From the NCBI RefSeq assembly GCF_016900375.1, contig NZ_JACJKB010000007.1, positions 1 to 64,000 of the forward strand: a stretch of DNA of 64,000 nucleotides. Reading direction: 5' to 3'. Below, in pieces: positions 16,857-24,906 of the stretch. The notes beneath the pieces are model-generated. The model searched no databases. It was not told the origin of the DNA and saw only the letters and a program-made list of their open reading frames with translations. Position numbers and translations under genes: made by a program. Within the stretch, counting starts at the first letter, position 1. The number at the start of each line of letters is the position of its first letter. This DNA is from Collinsella tanakaei. GTDB taxonomy: Bacteria > Actinomycetota > Coriobacteriia > Coriobacteriales > Coriobacteriaceae.

Positions 16857-18220
16857 CACTCGGGCAGCGATATGGTGAAGACCGTATGCTCCGGGGTGGA
16901 TTCGCACGAGATCTGGCCGCCGTGCGCCACGACGATCTCCTTGGCGATGGCAAGACCCAGACCCGCGCCACCGCGGTTGGTCGCACGCGCGGCGTCGAGA
17001 CGGTAGAACTTCTCGAAGATCACCTTGAGCTTGGGCGCGGGAATCGGATCGCCGCGGTTCTCGAAGCGGATGAGGATCGACCCCTCGACGCGCTCGGCAG
17101 CGATGCGGATCGTCGAGCCCTCGTAGCTGTAGGCGATGGCGTTCTTCATCACGTTGTTGAACACGCGGGCCATCTTGTCGCCGTCGACGAGCACGGTGAG
17201 CCCTAGGGGGACATCGACCTCCACCTGCTTGTTCTGCTCGGTGAGGGTCGGATAGAACTCGTCGGCCACCTGCGCGAGCATGAGATTCAAATCGACGTAA
17301 CCGCGCGTGAGCACGATATCGTGGAAGTCGAAGCGCGTGATGTCGAAGAACTCCTCGATCAGGGCATCGAGACGATGCGCCTTGTCGAGCGCCACGCCCG
17401 TGAAGCGGACGCGCTGCTCCTCGGGCAGGTCGGGCGCTTCGTGAAGTAGCGACAGGTAGCCCACCACGCTCGCAAGCGGCGTCTTGAGGTCGTGCGCCAG
17501 ATAGGTGACCAGGTCGTCCTTTCGGCTCGACTCGTCGCGCAACGCCTGCTCGGCCGCGCGCTGGCGCTCGCGGACGCGCATCATGGCGCTCTCCACCTCG
17601 GGGAAGGCACCGTCGACCGCACCCCAGTCGTCCGGGTGCTCGATCAGCCGCTCGCGCATGTGGTCGGCAACCGTCTGATCGGCATCGATACCGCCGCGCT
17701 CGTAGCCGTAATCGTAGAAGGCGTGCCCGACGAAAAACACGCCGCATACCGCCATCGCAGCGAGAAAACCGCAGAACATGAACAGGTACTCCATGCCGAA
17801 CAGCACCGGCCCGACGCTGCTGCGCACCACGAAGCCGATGAGCAGGATGGCGAGCCAGGGAACGCTGCCCAGCACGACGATGCGCCGCGCGATGGCAAAG
17901 CGGTCGACCAGGGCGTAGCCCGCAAGAAAGACCAGCGCGAACAGCAGGAGGTTGTCGATACCGATGACTACGACATCGAGCACCGCCAGCAGCGCGATCG
18001 CCAAAAAGCGGTTATCGAGGATGGAGAGGAACGTGTCGTAAGCGGACGCGAAGGCCGCACCGCGCGAGGCGCCGGCCCCCAGCGAGGCGGAAGGCAAGGC
18101 GTCCTCGGGCGCGGCGGCAGCGCTGTCCTGGACAGCCCTCACCTCAGCCGCTGCAGGTTGCTGCGCCCACGAATTCTCGTCGTGCGGATACCACGCGCTT
18201 GCCCCATCCACATTGGGCAT
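16856..18220 (-). CDS. VanS-like sensor histidine kinase
   Basis: This 454-residue kinase has several hydrophobic segments at about 75-160, little extracellular sequence, and no classical large sensor domain. The DHp motif LAHDLKTPLASVVGYLSLL closely follows the VanS/YcbM pattern, and the ATPase part has NNVMKNAIAYS, ENRGDPIP and GGAGLGLAIAKEIV. It would signal cell-envelope stress to the VanR-like regulator encoded upstream. The start is uncertain: ATG at 18220 lacks a good ribosome site, and a TTG at 18283, inside the regulator's last codons, is a credible alternative giving 21 more residues. The stop overlaps the end of the large inverted repeat. Confidence 0.82.
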   Translation of the reverse strand: MPNVDGASAWYPHDENSWAQQPAAAEVRAVQDSAAAAPEDALPSASLGAGASRGAAFASAYDTFLSILDNRFLAIALLAVLDVVVIGIDNLLLFALVFLAGYALVDRFAIARRIVVLGSVPWLAILLIGFVVRSSVGPVLFGMEYLFMFCGFLAAMAVCGVFFVGHAFYDYGYERGGIDADQTVADHMRERLIEHPDDWGAVDGAFPEVESAMMRVRERQRAAEQALRDESSRKDDLVTYLAHDLKTPLASVVGYLSLLHEAPDLPEEQRVRFTGVALDKAHRLDALIEEFFDITRFDFHDIVLTRGYVDLNLMLAQVADEFYPTLTEQNKQVEVDVPLGLTVLVDGDKMARVFNNVMKNAIAYSYEGSTIRIAAERVEGSILIRFENRGDPIPAPKLKVIFEKFYRLDAARATNRGGAGLGLAIAKEIVVAHGGQISCESTPEHTVFTISLPE

Positions 18221-18272
18221 ACCGGTCGCCGGGTTGACCGGAGCGTGCTCGCCTTTAGCCTGACGGCCTTCC

Positions 18273-18971
18273 TTACGCCTCAATGGTGTACCCCACTCCC
18301 CAGATGTTCTTGATGAACCGCGGGTTGGCGGCGTCGTCTCCGATCTTCTCGCGCAGGTGACGGATGTGGACCATGACGGTGTTCGACGAGCTTGCCATGA
18401 ACTCCTCGCCCCACACGGCGCGGAACAGCTCCTCGACCGACACGACGCGTCCGCGATTCTCCACCAGATACAGCAGAATCGAATACTCAAGCGGCGTGCA
18501 ACGGACGGGGCGCTCGTCGACCGTCACGGTGCGCGCATCGCGGTTGATTACCAGACCGTCCACCATGAGCGTGGCGGTGTCCTCCTCGGTCGCGCGGCTG
18601 CCGTAGCTCGTGTAGCGGCGCAGCTGCGCCTTGCAGCGCGCCACGAGCTCAAGCGGGCGGAAGGGTTTGACCACGTAGTCATCGGCGCCGAGCGACAGGC
18701 CTTCGATCTTGTCGTTTTGCGACCCGCGTGCCGTGAGCATGATGACCGGGTAGGTGTGCTCGGCGCGAATGGTGCGCAACAGCTCGAACCCGTCGATATC
18801 GGGCAGCATGATGTCGAGGACCGCGAGGTCGAAATCCTGCTCGAGGATTGCCTTGGCGGCATCGGCGCCCGTATAGGCAAGCGTGACCTGATAGCCTTCG
18901 TTGCGAAGGTAGATGCCAACCAGATCCGTGATGGCCTTTTCGTCATCGACGACAAGAATATGCGTATCCAT
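18273..18971 (-). CDS. VanR-like response regulator
   Basis: This 232-residue OmpR-family regulator has receiver residues DDE (9-11), phospho-acceptor Asp53 in AVLDIMLPD, TAR and the linker DYVVKPFRPLELVARCKAQLRR, the last being characteristic of VanR/YcbL-type proteins. The C-terminal winged helix ends with NIWGVGYTIEA. AAGGAG 8 bp before ATG 18971 fixes the start. It pairs with the kinase encoded just downstream. A D-Ala-D-Ala carboxypeptidase gene is transcribed divergently, which fits cell-wall regulation, but no vanHAX-type resistance genes are present. Confidence 0.88.
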   Translation of the reverse strand: MDTHILVVDDEKAITDLVGIYLRNEGYQVTLAYTGADAAKAILEQDFDLAVLDIMLPDIDGFELLRTIRAEHTYPVIMLTARGSQNDKIEGLSLGADDYVVKPFRPLELVARCKAQLRRYTSYGSRATEEDTATLMVDGLVINRDARTVTVDERPVRCTPLEYSILLYLVENRGRVVSVEELFRAVWGEEFMASSSNTVMVHIRHLREKIGDDAANPRFIKNIWGVGYTIEA

Positions 18972-19036
18972 AGCGTGAGCTCCTTCCACAGCTTGATTAT
19001 TGCGGCAGGTGACCGCCGTCAGACAGACGACAGAAG

Positions 19037-19055
19037 GATTTCAGCGAACTTTAAG
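19037..19055 (-). promoter_or_regulatory. Candidate response-regulator site before the VanR-like gene
   Basis: Read on the minus strand this is CTTAAAG-TTCGC-TGAAATC, two half-sites 11 bp apart, about 65 bp upstream of the regulator start. It resembles the sites near 8980, 10180 and 16595, suggesting autoregulation or shared control. Judged by eye. Confidence 0.3.
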
Positions 19056-19242
19056 GAAACATCAGGCAACGGCCTTGGTGCCGCGCGCGACAGCAGGCCG
19101 CTTGCCCGCACCGGCGCCCTCATCAGATGACATGAGCGCCGGACTTACCCCGACAGGCGCAAAACCAGCGCATGTTGAAGCGCATGAGGGCCGATGCGAG
19201 GCCGAGGGCGCAGCTTCGATAAGGCCTCTGGTTTTTTGCAGG

Positions 19243-19374
19243 TTGAGCATTTTTCTGACGCCCTACGAAGTCGATTCTGGGCGCCTCATCCGTGCCAAAT
19301 CGTCTGTATTCCCGCTTTTCCAGGCACACTCGACGTCAATCGGACTGGATGCAGGGGGTTCGAAAAATGCTCAA
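19243..19374. repeat. Inverted-repeat-bounded intergenic element
   Basis: TTGAGCATTTTTC (19243-19255) and GAAAAATGCTCAA (19362-19374) are perfect inverted repeats enclosing about 106 bp without a gene. The layout is that of a very small non-autonomous mobile element or a transcribed hairpin. No target-site duplication is obvious. Confidence 0.45.
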
Positions 19375-19629
19375 GTTACATTCTTCGCCAGCCAGCCCTC
19401 CGTGCTCCACCTAAATAGAGAAGTAAGACCTCGACGCACTCCGATACGCTTCGATTATCGCCTGTATAGCTGCAATACAGGCAAGGGGGGACTATCCCCC
19501 ATCCGGCATGGCGCCGCAGCTTGCGGTTGAACACCGTGTGCAGAAGATAGGTTGTCACTGCAGGCATGTATACTTCTACTACTCGATAGAAACCCTGAGC
19601 TGAAACCACGCAAGACGAAAGCGAACAAT

Positions 19630-20994
19630 ATGGACGCAGCAAGCCTTATCCGACAGATTCCCCAGCGCGCGGCGGCGGCCGCCCTCGGCATCGCGCTCGC
19701 CCTCGGCGTCGCAACCGCGCCCGCGCCGGCACTCGCCAGCCAGCTGGATACCGACATCATCTGCGGCACCGCCGAAACCGAACGCCAGGATCCCGCCAAC
19801 GACCGCCCCGACATCGAGGCGCGCAACGCCATCGTCGTGGGCGCCGACGGCACCGTCTACTTCGAGCGCGACGCCGATGCCCAGGTTAAGATCGCATCCA
19901 TCACCAAGGTGATGACGGCGATCGTCGCCCTCGAGAACTCGAGCCTCGAGGACACCGTGGTCGTGGACCACGCCGCGGCGACCGTCGGCCAGTCGTCGGC
20001 CGACCTGCGCGAGGGCGATACCATGACCATGGAGGAGGCGCTGCGCGCGCTGCTCATCCCCTCGGGCAACGACGCCGGCATGGCGATCGCCACCACGGTG
20101 GGCGCCAAGATCGACCCCGCGAGCACCGACCCGTACGCCACGTTCATCCAGGCGATGAACAACAAGGCGGCAGAGCTCGGCATGGGCAGCAACTTCACCA
20201 ACCCCCATGGCCTCGACTTCGACGGCTGGGAGGGCGACATGCACTCCTCCGCCCGCGACGTCGCCACGATGTTCGCCTACGCCATGAAGAACGACACGTT
20301 CAGGTCGCTTACCTCGAGCGCTGACAACGTGATCACCGTCACCGGAGCCGACGGCACCGAGCGCGAGATCACGATGATCGAGCGCAATACGATCTTGGGC
20401 CAGGAGGGCAATATCGGCGGCAAGACCGGTGGCACCTACGAGGCGCTCCAGTGCTTCGTCGGCGGCTTCTCCCGCGAGCAGGGCGGCGAGGTCTACGTCG
20501 TCGTTCTGGGCTGCGATGGTGACGAGCAGCGCTTCGCCGACACGCTGACCCTCGCGAACTGGTACTACAACCACGTCGTGGTCTTCCCCGTGGTGAACAC
20601 CACGGCGAGCACGGCGGAGGGCACCCCGCTCGTGGCCAAGGCGACGCACGCGGACTGGACCGACAAGACGGTCGATGTCGTTGCAGCGGACCCCTCGCAG
20701 ACCGCGACCGCGTTCAGCCTCACCGGGCCCGTTGAGCAGGATCTGCAGATCGAGCCCCTGAGCGGCTCGGTTACCGAGGGGCAGGCAGCGGGAACGCTCA
20801 CGCTTACGCAAAACGGCACGGAGCTCGCCTCCGTTGAGCTCGTGAGCGCCGAGAACGAGGAGGCCCCCAACCCGCTCAGCTGGATTCTCGTCCAGTTCGA
20901 TCGTCTGGTCCGCTTCGTGTCCGGCCAGCCGACTGCCGCCGAGACCGTCGTGTACGCCGAGGCGCCGGTGCTCACCGAGCTCGACGCGGCGTAG
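19630..20994 (+). CDS. dacA: D-alanyl-D-alanine carboxypeptidase (PBP5/DacA family)
   Basis: This 454-residue exported penicillin-binding protein trims the terminal D-Ala from peptidoglycan pentapeptides. A signal peptide spans about residues 1-37 (AAAAALGIALALGVA, cleavage near ALAS). The three active-site motifs of serine peptidase family S11 are present: SITK, SGN in LIPSGNDAG, and KTG in IGGKTGGTYEA. After the catalytic domain (to about 320) there is a beta-rich C-terminal domain, but I see no hydrophobic membrane anchor at the end. The start at 19630 has only a weak ribosome site; it is chosen because it begins the signal peptide. The divergent VanRS-like pair may control it. Confidence 0.9.
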   Translation: MDAASLIRQIPQRAAAAALGIALALGVATAPAPALASQLDTDIICGTAETERQDPANDRPDIEARNAIVVGADGTVYFERDADAQVKIASITKVMTAIVALENSSLEDTVVVDHAAATVGQSSADLREGDTMTMEEALRALLIPSGNDAGMAIATTVGAKIDPASTDPYATFIQAMNNKAAELGMGSNFTNPHGLDFDGWEGDMHSSARDVATMFAYAMKNDTFRSLTSSADNVITVTGADGTEREITMIERNTILGQEGNIGGKTGGTYEALQCFVGGFSREQGGEVYVVVLGCDGDEQRFADTLTLANWYYNHVVVFPVVNTTASTAEGTPLVAKATHADWTDKTVDVVAADPSQTATAFSLTGPVEQDLQIEPLSGSVTEGQAAGTLTLTQNGTELASVELVSAENEEAPNPLSWILVQFDRLVRFVSGQPTAAETVVYAEAPVLTELDAA

Positions 20995-21013
20995 GCAATC
21001 AACGCTTCGAACG

Positions 21014-21049
21014 AAAAAGCGGTCATCCCCATCGGGATGGCCGCTTTTT
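21014..21049. terminator. Bidirectional terminator
   Basis: AAAAAGCGGTCATCCC and GGGATGGCCGCTTTTT form a perfect hairpin with A- and T-runs on both sides. It separates dacA (plus) from the convergent C-P lyase operon (minus), whose last gene ends at 21052. Confidence 0.92.
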
Positions 21050-21051
21050 CG

Positions 21052-21960
21052 TTACGCGAACAGATCGATCAGGACGTCCCCCACCTCGGCTGCGGAAATG
21101 CTCCGCACGCCCAGACCGGCAGGACCGCCGTAGCGCCCGTGATAGTCGCTGCCGCCGGTCATGATGAGCCCATGGACCTCAGCGGCTTCGCGCGCACGCC
21201 GCTCCGCAGCCTCATCGTGGTCGGGATGGTAGACCTCGATGCCCTGCAGGCCAGCCTGAACCAAATCGGGGATGATCGACCAGGAATCCATCTGCCCTGG
21301 ATGCGCGAGCACCGGGATGCCTCCCTGCTCGCGGATCGCACGCACGACGTCGGTCGCCTCCGGATAGGAGATATCGCTCACGCAGACGCCCGAACCCTTG
21401 AAGATGCTGCGGTATATGGGCTGGTACAGCGGATCGCGATAGGCGCGATGCGTCAACGCCTCCATGATGTGCTGCTTGTACATCCCCGTGCTCGCATGGC
21501 TCACCTCGAACACCGCGTCGAGCGAAAAGGCGGGGTCGGCCTCGCCGGCATCCGCCACGCCTGCCGCCTCGAGGGCGCCCGTCGGGTCGTCGGCAGAAGA
21601 GATCAGCCGCTGGAGCACCCACGCTTGCCACAGCGTGTTCGCGGTGCGCGCCTTCAGGGTAGGAGCCACCATGCGCTCGAGCGGACCAGAGCCGTCCGCT
21701 GTCGCGGTAAGCCCGAAACCCAGGATGTGCACTTTACGGCCGGTCGCCGCGCAGGCAGAAGACACCTCGGTTCCAGCGGCAATCGGGTAGCCCAGCTCCT
21801 TTGCCCGGGCGCGCACAGCCTCCAGCTGGGCCAAGCTGTCGTGATCGGTCACCGCGATGCCGGCAAGCCCCGCCGCGCGGGCCTCCTCCACCAGCTCATC
21901 GACCGTATGGGATCCGTCAGAATAGACCGAATGGCTATGCAGGTCGAAGCGGTCGTCCAT
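21052..21960 (-). CDS. phnPP: PHP-family cyclic phosphate dihydrolase (PhnPP)
   Basis: This 302-residue PHP-domain metal hydrolase has FDLHSHSVYSDGSHT, AVTDHDS, GTEVSS, VLAHPGQ and a late GSDYHG, the usual set of metal-binding His/Asp residues. It is the last gene of the C-P lyase operon, 20 bp after phnO. The characterised enzyme PhnPP, known from the literature with orthologues in Eggerthella lenta and Clostridium difficile, belongs to this family. It converts 5-phosphoribosyl 1,2-cyclic phosphate directly to ribose 5-phosphate and phosphate, replacing PhnP and PhnN. Position and family make that role likely here. The start follows GTGGGGG; the longer open frame upstream overlaps phnO and is rejected. 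Confidence 0.85.
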   Translation of the reverse strand: MDDRFDLHSHSVYSDGSHTVDELVEEARAAGLAGIAVTDHDSLAQLEAVRARAKELGYPIAAGTEVSSACAATGRKVHILGFGLTATADGSGPLERMVAPTLKARTANTLWQAWVLQRLISSADDPTGALEAAGVADAGEADPAFSLDAVFEVSHASTGMYKQHIMEALTHRAYRDPLYQPIYRSIFKGSGVCVSDISYPEATDVVRAIREQGGIPVLAHPGQMDSWSIIPDLVQAGLQGIEVYHPDHDEAAERRAREAAEVHGLIMTGGSDYHGRYGGPAGLGVRSISAAEVGDVLIDLFA

Positions 21961-21980
21961 ATCCCCCACTCTCCCCTTTC

Positions 21981-22442
21981 CTACAGGCGCATGGTCAGGC
22001 CCGCATGCGTCTTGACCATACCCTGACGCTCGTAGAAGCGGTGCGCGTCGATGCGCGTCAACCTCGATGACAGCTCGATCTGCTCGCAGCCCTCCTGCTC
22101 CGCCACCTCGCGCGCGCAGGAGAACATCCGCGTGCCGATGCCGCCGCCGCGCACCGTCGGGCCCACGATGAACTCGAGGATCTCCGCCGTCGGGCCGGCA
22201 TGATGCAGATGACGGTCGATACGCAGGTTCAGATAGCCTGCCACACTGCCCGCGACCTCGAGCACCAGGCAATGCATCCGAGGATCGGCCAGTTGCACGC
22301 GGAACCGGCGACCGAACTCGTCGCGATCGAACGTCTGCTGCTCAAGCTCGCAAACAAGCTGGTAGATCCCCTGCTCGTCGCCCTCGCACGCCATGCGAAT
22401 CACGCACGCCGCGCCATCTTCGAGCGTAAACGATTGCTCCAT
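21981..22442 (-). CDS. phnO: Aminoalkylphosphonate N-acetyltransferase PhnO-like
   Basis: This 153-residue GNAT enzyme has RIDRHLHHAGPTAEILEFIV, TVRGGGIGTRM (acetyl-CoA loop) and RIDAHRFYERQGM, which follow the E. coli PhnO pattern closely, including the double His. PhnO acetylates aminoalkylphosphonates so that they can be processed by C-P lyase. It lies between phnL and phnPP in the operon. GGAGG 5 bp before ATG 22442 sets the start. Confidence 0.85.
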   Translation of the reverse strand: MEQSFTLEDGAACVIRMACEGDEQGIYQLVCELEQQTFDRDEFGRRFRVQLADPRMHCLVLEVAGSVAGYLNLRIDRHLHHAGPTAEILEFIVGPTVRGGGIGTRMFSCAREVAEQEGCEQIELSSRLTRIDAHRFYERQGMVKTHAGLTMRL

Positions 22443-22523
22443 GTCATCCTCCGGCCCAAGGCATCCGGCCGCGCAAGGGACGCGACCGGAGTCCGTGATA
22501 GTCATCAATATGCAGCGCCCGCG

Positions 22524-23273
22524 CTACCGCATGGCGCCCGCCTGCATATTGTACTCGCGGTCGCACACGCCCTCCATGAACTCAAGGTCGTGAAAGATGC
22601 CGAGCATGGTGGTGCCGCCGGCCTTGAGCTGCTCGATCAGGTCGCGCACCTTGACCTTACTCGCGTTGTCGAGGCTCGCCGTCGGCTCATCGAGCAGCAG
22701 CAGACGCGGACGACGCACCATGGCGCGGGCGATGTTGAGGCGCAGCTTCTCACCGCCGGAAAAGGTGTTGGGATACAGGTCCCACAGGGGGCGGGGGAAA
22801 TCGAAGTGCTCGAGCATGCGCGTCGTCTCCTCCTCGATGGCCTCCGGGTCGTCGAAGGCCTCGGCGGCACTCGCGCGTACGATCTCGCGCGCCGTGGTGC
22901 GCGGCACGACATCGAGGAACTGCGAGATGTAGCCGATCTCGTAGTTGCGCAGGTAGATGACGCGGCGCTCGTCAAGCCGGGCGAGGTCAACCATACCGAA
23001 GGCAGCCGAGTCGTACCAGATGGCCCCCGTCTCGGGCAGGTTGGTGCGGTAGATGCACTTGAGGATCGTCGACTTGCCCGAGCCGGAGCGGCCCGTGATG
23101 CCCACGAACTCGCCGGGCTGGATGGACAGCGAGATGTGCTCGCATCCGCGCACGCGCCGGTCGGCGGCATGCAGGGTAAAGCCCTTCGACAGATCCTGGA
23201 TATCGAGCATGGGGCGAACGTCCGCGCGAGCCGAGAGCGCCTCGGATTCGATGGCAGTGGAACCGATGATCAT
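22524..23273 (-). CDS. phnL: C-P lyase subunit PhnL (ABC-type ATPase)
   Basis: This 249-residue ABC-like ATPase has Walker A GRSGSGKSTILKCIYRTN, the Q-loop region IGYISQFLDVVPR, signature FSGGEKLRLNIARAM and Walker B LLLLDEPTASLD. The pattern TNLPETGAIWYDS is typical of PhnL. With PhnG, PhnH and PhnI it takes part in coupling phosphonate to ATP to form ribose 1-phosphonate 5-triphosphate. Its ATG follows the phnM stop directly. In this operon phnM comes before phnL, the reverse of the E. coli order. Confidence 0.93.
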   Translation of the reverse strand: MIIGSTAIESEALSARADVRPMLDIQDLSKGFTLHAADRRVRGCEHISLSIQPGEFVGITGRSGSGKSTILKCIYRTNLPETGAIWYDSAAFGMVDLARLDERRVIYLRNYEIGYISQFLDVVPRTTAREIVRASAAEAFDDPEAIEEETTRMLEHFDFPRPLWDLYPNTFSGGEKLRLNIARAMVRRPRLLLLDEPTASLDNASKVKVRDLIEQLKAGGTTMLGIFHDLEFMEGVCDREYNMQAGAMR

Positions 23274-24545
23274 CTAGCGCACCTCCATCTCGGTCACGGT
23301 CTCCTCGAGCGTCGCGGCATCCACCGCGAAGCGCGCCGACATGGACGGCAGCGCCGGGTACCACATGCGGCTCACGACGCGGCCGTCGACGAGCGTCGCC
23401 GTGATGACCGGGTAGGAACGCTGACCCTCCTCCACCTCGCGCACGACGAGGATATCGGCCTTCTTGCCCTCCTCGAGGCTGCCGAGCTCGTCGTCGATCT
23501 TGACGGCGCGCGCCGGGTTGATGGTAAGCATGGCGAAGGCCTGCTCGAGCGGCAGCTTGAAATCGCGATGCAGCACGAATGCGCTCTGCAGCATGGCCGT
23601 GGGATAGTAATCGGAGCACAGGCACGATGCCACGCCGGCGCGCACCGCATCGCGCGCCGAGAGGTTGCCCGAATGGCTCTTGCCCAAAAGGATATTGGGC
23701 GTTCCCATGACCGTGGACATGCCGCGCTCCACCGCGGCGGCAGCGATATCCTGCGAGATGGGGAACTCCGAGATCGTGCAGCCGAGCTCGCGCATAAGGT
23801 CGAGCTTCTCGATGGTGTCGTCATCGTGGCTCGCCAGCGCGATACCCTGCTCGCGCGCGATGCCCGCCAGGTAGGAAAGCTGCTCGTAGCTCATCTTGGG
23901 AGCCGCCTGGGCGTCTGCCGCCAAGCGGGCGGCCTCCTCCTCGGTCAGATTTCCGCGGAACGACTTACGCCAGATCTCCATGTCGCGGTACTGGCCCTGG
24001 CCGGGCGTATGATCCATAAAGGAAAGCTCATCGATCTCGCCGGCGCGCAGGTGCTTCTCGACCTGCTCGACCAGACCGATGTTGTCGATCTCCAGGCGCA
24101 GGTGCAAGCGATGGCGGATGAGGTGCGCGTTGCGGCCCTCGGTGTGCTTGGCGCGCGAGATGAGGGCCATGAGCTGCTCGGTGCGATCCCATTGGCGCAC
24201 GGGCTTGACGTCCATCTTGTCCGCCCCGTAAACCGACAGCGAGTGGAACATCGTCGTGATGCCGTGGGCGATGAGCTCGCGCTCGGCCTCGAACAGCGCC
24301 GTGGGGAAATCCATCAGCACCGTCGGACGGGGCGAGATGACGGTCTCGATGTAGTCGGAGTGGATGTCGATCAGACCGGGCACGACGTAGCCGCCGTGGG
24401 CGTCGATAATGCCGGCGCCAGCGCCCTCCGCGTCGAGCGTACCCTGACGCTGGATGGCCTCGATGCGGTCGTCGACCACCACAAGCTCGTAACCGAACAG
24501 CAGCCGGTCGGGCTGCACGATGATACCGTTGCGAATAACGTACAT
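23274..24545 (-). CDS. phnM: Ribose 1-phosphonate 5-triphosphate diphosphatase PhnM
   Basis: This 423-residue amidohydrolase-superfamily enzyme releases pyrophosphate from alpha-D-ribose 1-alkylphosphonate 5-triphosphate. Visible features are VVPGLIDIHSDYIE (metal His), the FMDHTPGQGQYRD region, LASHDDDT, and GTPNILLGKSHSGNLSARDA. The length is usual for PhnM. AAAGGTGA precedes the start. Between it and the upstream phnK gene lie 361 bp occupied by the structured tandem element at 24603-24902, so it may be translated from a transcript carrying that structure just before its ribosome site. Confidence 0.95.
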   Translation of the reverse strand: MYVIRNGIIVQPDRLLFGYELVVVDDRIEAIQRQGTLDAEGAGAGIIDAHGGYVVPGLIDIHSDYIETVISPRPTVLMDFPTALFEAERELIAHGITTMFHSLSVYGADKMDVKPVRQWDRTEQLMALISRAKHTEGRNAHLIRHRLHLRLEIDNIGLVEQVEKHLRAGEIDELSFMDHTPGQGQYRDMEIWRKSFRGNLTEEEAARLAADAQAAPKMSYEQLSYLAGIAREQGIALASHDDDTIEKLDLMRELGCTISEFPISQDIAAAAVERGMSTVMGTPNILLGKSHSGNLSARDAVRAGVASCLCSDYYPTAMLQSAFVLHRDFKLPLEQAFAMLTINPARAVKIDDELGSLEEGKKADILVVREVEEGQRSYPVITATLVDGRVVSRMWYPALPSMSARFAVDAATLEETVTEMEVR

Positions 24546-24602
24546 AAGTCACCTTTCGATGAACCGTAAGAAGCATTCAAAACCAAGAACCCCGACGGGC
24601 TT

Positions 24603-24680
24603 CCCAGGTGCCGCAGATTGCCCTGAAAGAGGAGGGCATAGGCCTTAAGGGCCATGCGGAGAACTCGGAAAACCCCTGGG
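24603..24680 (-). ncRNA. Structured tandem element, unit 1 (partial)
   Basis: The first half is nearly identical to unit 3 (CCAGGTGCCGCAGATTGCCC, then the conserved GAAAGAGGA loop and the apical hairpin), but the right half diverges after GCCATGC. Only the outer CCCAGG/CCTGGG pairing is kept, so this copy looks rearranged or decayed. The strand given is that of the operon. Confidence 0.55.
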
Positions 24681-24692
24681 ATCGGTGACGGG

Positions 24693-24787
24693 TTTTCCAG
24701 GTGCCCGAGATTCGCCTGAAAGAGGAGGGCGCACGCCTTGCGTGCGGCGCCCGACGATTGAAGGCGAAGGTCGGGTGCCTGAGAAAA
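24693..24787 (-). ncRNA. Structured tandem element, unit 2
   Basis: About 95 bp fold into one long hairpin. On the plus strand the stems are CAGG/CCTG, CCCGA/TCGGG, TTCGCCT/AGGCGAA and an apical GGGC..GCACGC/GCGTGC..GCCC. Between the second pair of stems and the apical stem lies a conserved asymmetric loop, GAAAGAGGA opposite GACGATTGA. Compared with unit 3, several paired positions differ on both sides so that pairing is retained. It is transcribed with the C-P lyase operon. Confidence 0.65.
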
Positions 24788-24808
24788 CAACCCGGTAGCC
24801 CTAAAGGG

Positions 24809-24902
24809 TTTTCCAGGTGCCGCAGATTGCCCTGAAAGAGGAGGGCATAGGCCTTAAGGGCCATGCCCGACGATTGAAGGGCAAGGTGCGGTGCCTGGGA
24901 AA
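24809..24902 (-). ncRNA. Structured tandem element, unit 3
   Basis: This unit has the same fold as unit 2 with stems CCAGG/CCTGG, CCGCA/TGCGG, TTGCCCT/AGGGCAA and apical GGGCAT-A-GGCC/GGCCATGCCC with loop TTAAG. The internal loop GAAAGAGGA/GACGATTGA is identical to that of unit 2. It begins only 4 bp after the phnK stop codon. Its function is unknown; see findings. Confidence 0.65.
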
Positions 24903-24906
24903 GCCG

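Larger units (their letters stand above)
18972..19629. other. 658-bp intergenic region between VanR-like and dacA genes
   Basis: I find no credible gene. It contains a candidate regulator site near 19038, an inverted-repeat element at 19243-19374, and AT-richer sequence towards dacA. TTGTCA at about 19548 and TATACT at about 19565 are too close together to be a standard promoter pair. The open frames here lack ribosome sites and protein-like composition. Confidence 0.5.

Noticed and set aside
19000-19530. Plus-strand open frame of 176 codons upstream of dacA
   Set aside because: No ribosome site, no protein-like pattern, and it spans the inverted-repeat element.
24577-24864. Minus-strand open frame through the tandem element
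   Set aside because: The frame exists only because the repeat units keep frame; the product is repetitive and no ribosome site is present.
24601-24905. CRISPR array
   Set aside because: Units are about 95 bp, themselves long hairpins, only three in number and separated by 12-21 bp rather than unique 30-bp spacers; no cas genes nearby.
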